A stretch of 64,000 nucleotides of DNA from Oreohelix idahoensis (taxonomy: Eukaryota; Mollusca; Gastropoda; Stylommatophora; Oreohelicidae): NCBI GenBank assembly GCA_024509875.1, contig JAMPIV010015274.1, forward strand, positions 315,001 through 379,000. Direction: 5' to 3'. This document shows, one piece after another, positions 63,800 to 64,000 of this stretch (within the stretch, counting starts at the first letter, position 1; each line of letters opens with the position of its first letter). A program made the translations under genes and the position numbers. A model generated the notes under the pieces. That model made no database searches. It saw nothing but the letters and a program-made list of their open reading frames with translations, and was not told where the DNA came from.

Positions 63800-64000
63800 G
63801 TGAGTACATTTCTTTAAAAAGTGGTTTATTAAAAATAAGTGTTGGAAAATAATTTATTAAAATGCCCTTCTTGGTGAGATGCATTGCTTTTATTTATATT
63901 ATTAGTCGGTATGAAAATTATGTCCTTCAAATTGTCCATTTGTAGATCACTTCTTTACCATCATCTCCTTCAAATTGTCCATTGGTTGCCTATCGATCAC
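63800..64000. other. Intron 12 start, window edge
   Basis: The word TCCTTCAAATTGTCCATT occurs twice (63924, 63968) in direct repeat. The gene continues past the window. Confidence 0.6.

Overview
This window is animal nuclear DNA: a long, intron-rich host gene is buried in mobile elements of almost every eukaryotic class. The host gene, on the + strand, is an orthologue of PDXDC1 (pyridoxal-dependent decarboxylase domain-containing protein 1). Twelve exons between 11509 and 63799 splice with matching phases into 432 codons, about the first half of the protein; the 3' half lies beyond the window. The lineage cannot be fixed. RTE-like LINEs with short tandem tails, tRNA-like SINEs, a Gmr1-type gypsy element and the mollusc-like flavour of an 18S rRNA fragment suggest a marine invertebrate, perhaps a mollusc.

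Layout. 1-11.5 kb (upstream): a Tc1-type transposon inside a (TA)n tract, a broken LINE carrying a second LINE, two head-to-tail Helitron-like copies, a 2.3-kb hAT-type element, and a SINE split by a MITE. Intron 1 (11.65-26.15 kb): a LINE whose protein ends in a C2H2 finger, then a 9.6-kb Ty3/gypsy element on the - strand. That element has nearly identical 1.1-kb LTRs and the unusual order gag-PR-INT-RT-RH, and a piggyBac-type MITE is inserted exactly at its PR/INT junction. Intron 2: a hAT MITE with a pogo-type MITE inside, a 210-bp-arm palindrome with a 13-bp target duplication, and a mariner-type MITE holding two LINE fragments. Introns 3-4: SINEs (one inverted pair), a 40-bp LINE insertion, a long LINE-B, a retro-inserted chimera carrying 18S rRNA sequence, and a 37-bp minisatellite. 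Intron 5: a mariner with 43-bp perfect inverted repeats. Introns 6-11: five minisatellites, two of which run right up to 3' splice sites, a U2 snRNA-like fragment, more SINEs, a Tigger-type MITE and a hAT MITE with a LINE inside.

Only PDXDC1 looks like a functioning host gene. Every autonomous transposon examined carries at least one disabling lesion, so mobile copies elsewhere in the genome presumably supplied the enzymes. Many insertions are bounded to the base by target-site duplications, so relative ages can be read from the nesting. Working family names used here: LINE-A to LINE-G; SINE-1 (motif GAGCATGGAGCCACC, more than a dozen copies); SINE-2 (tRNA-like head).
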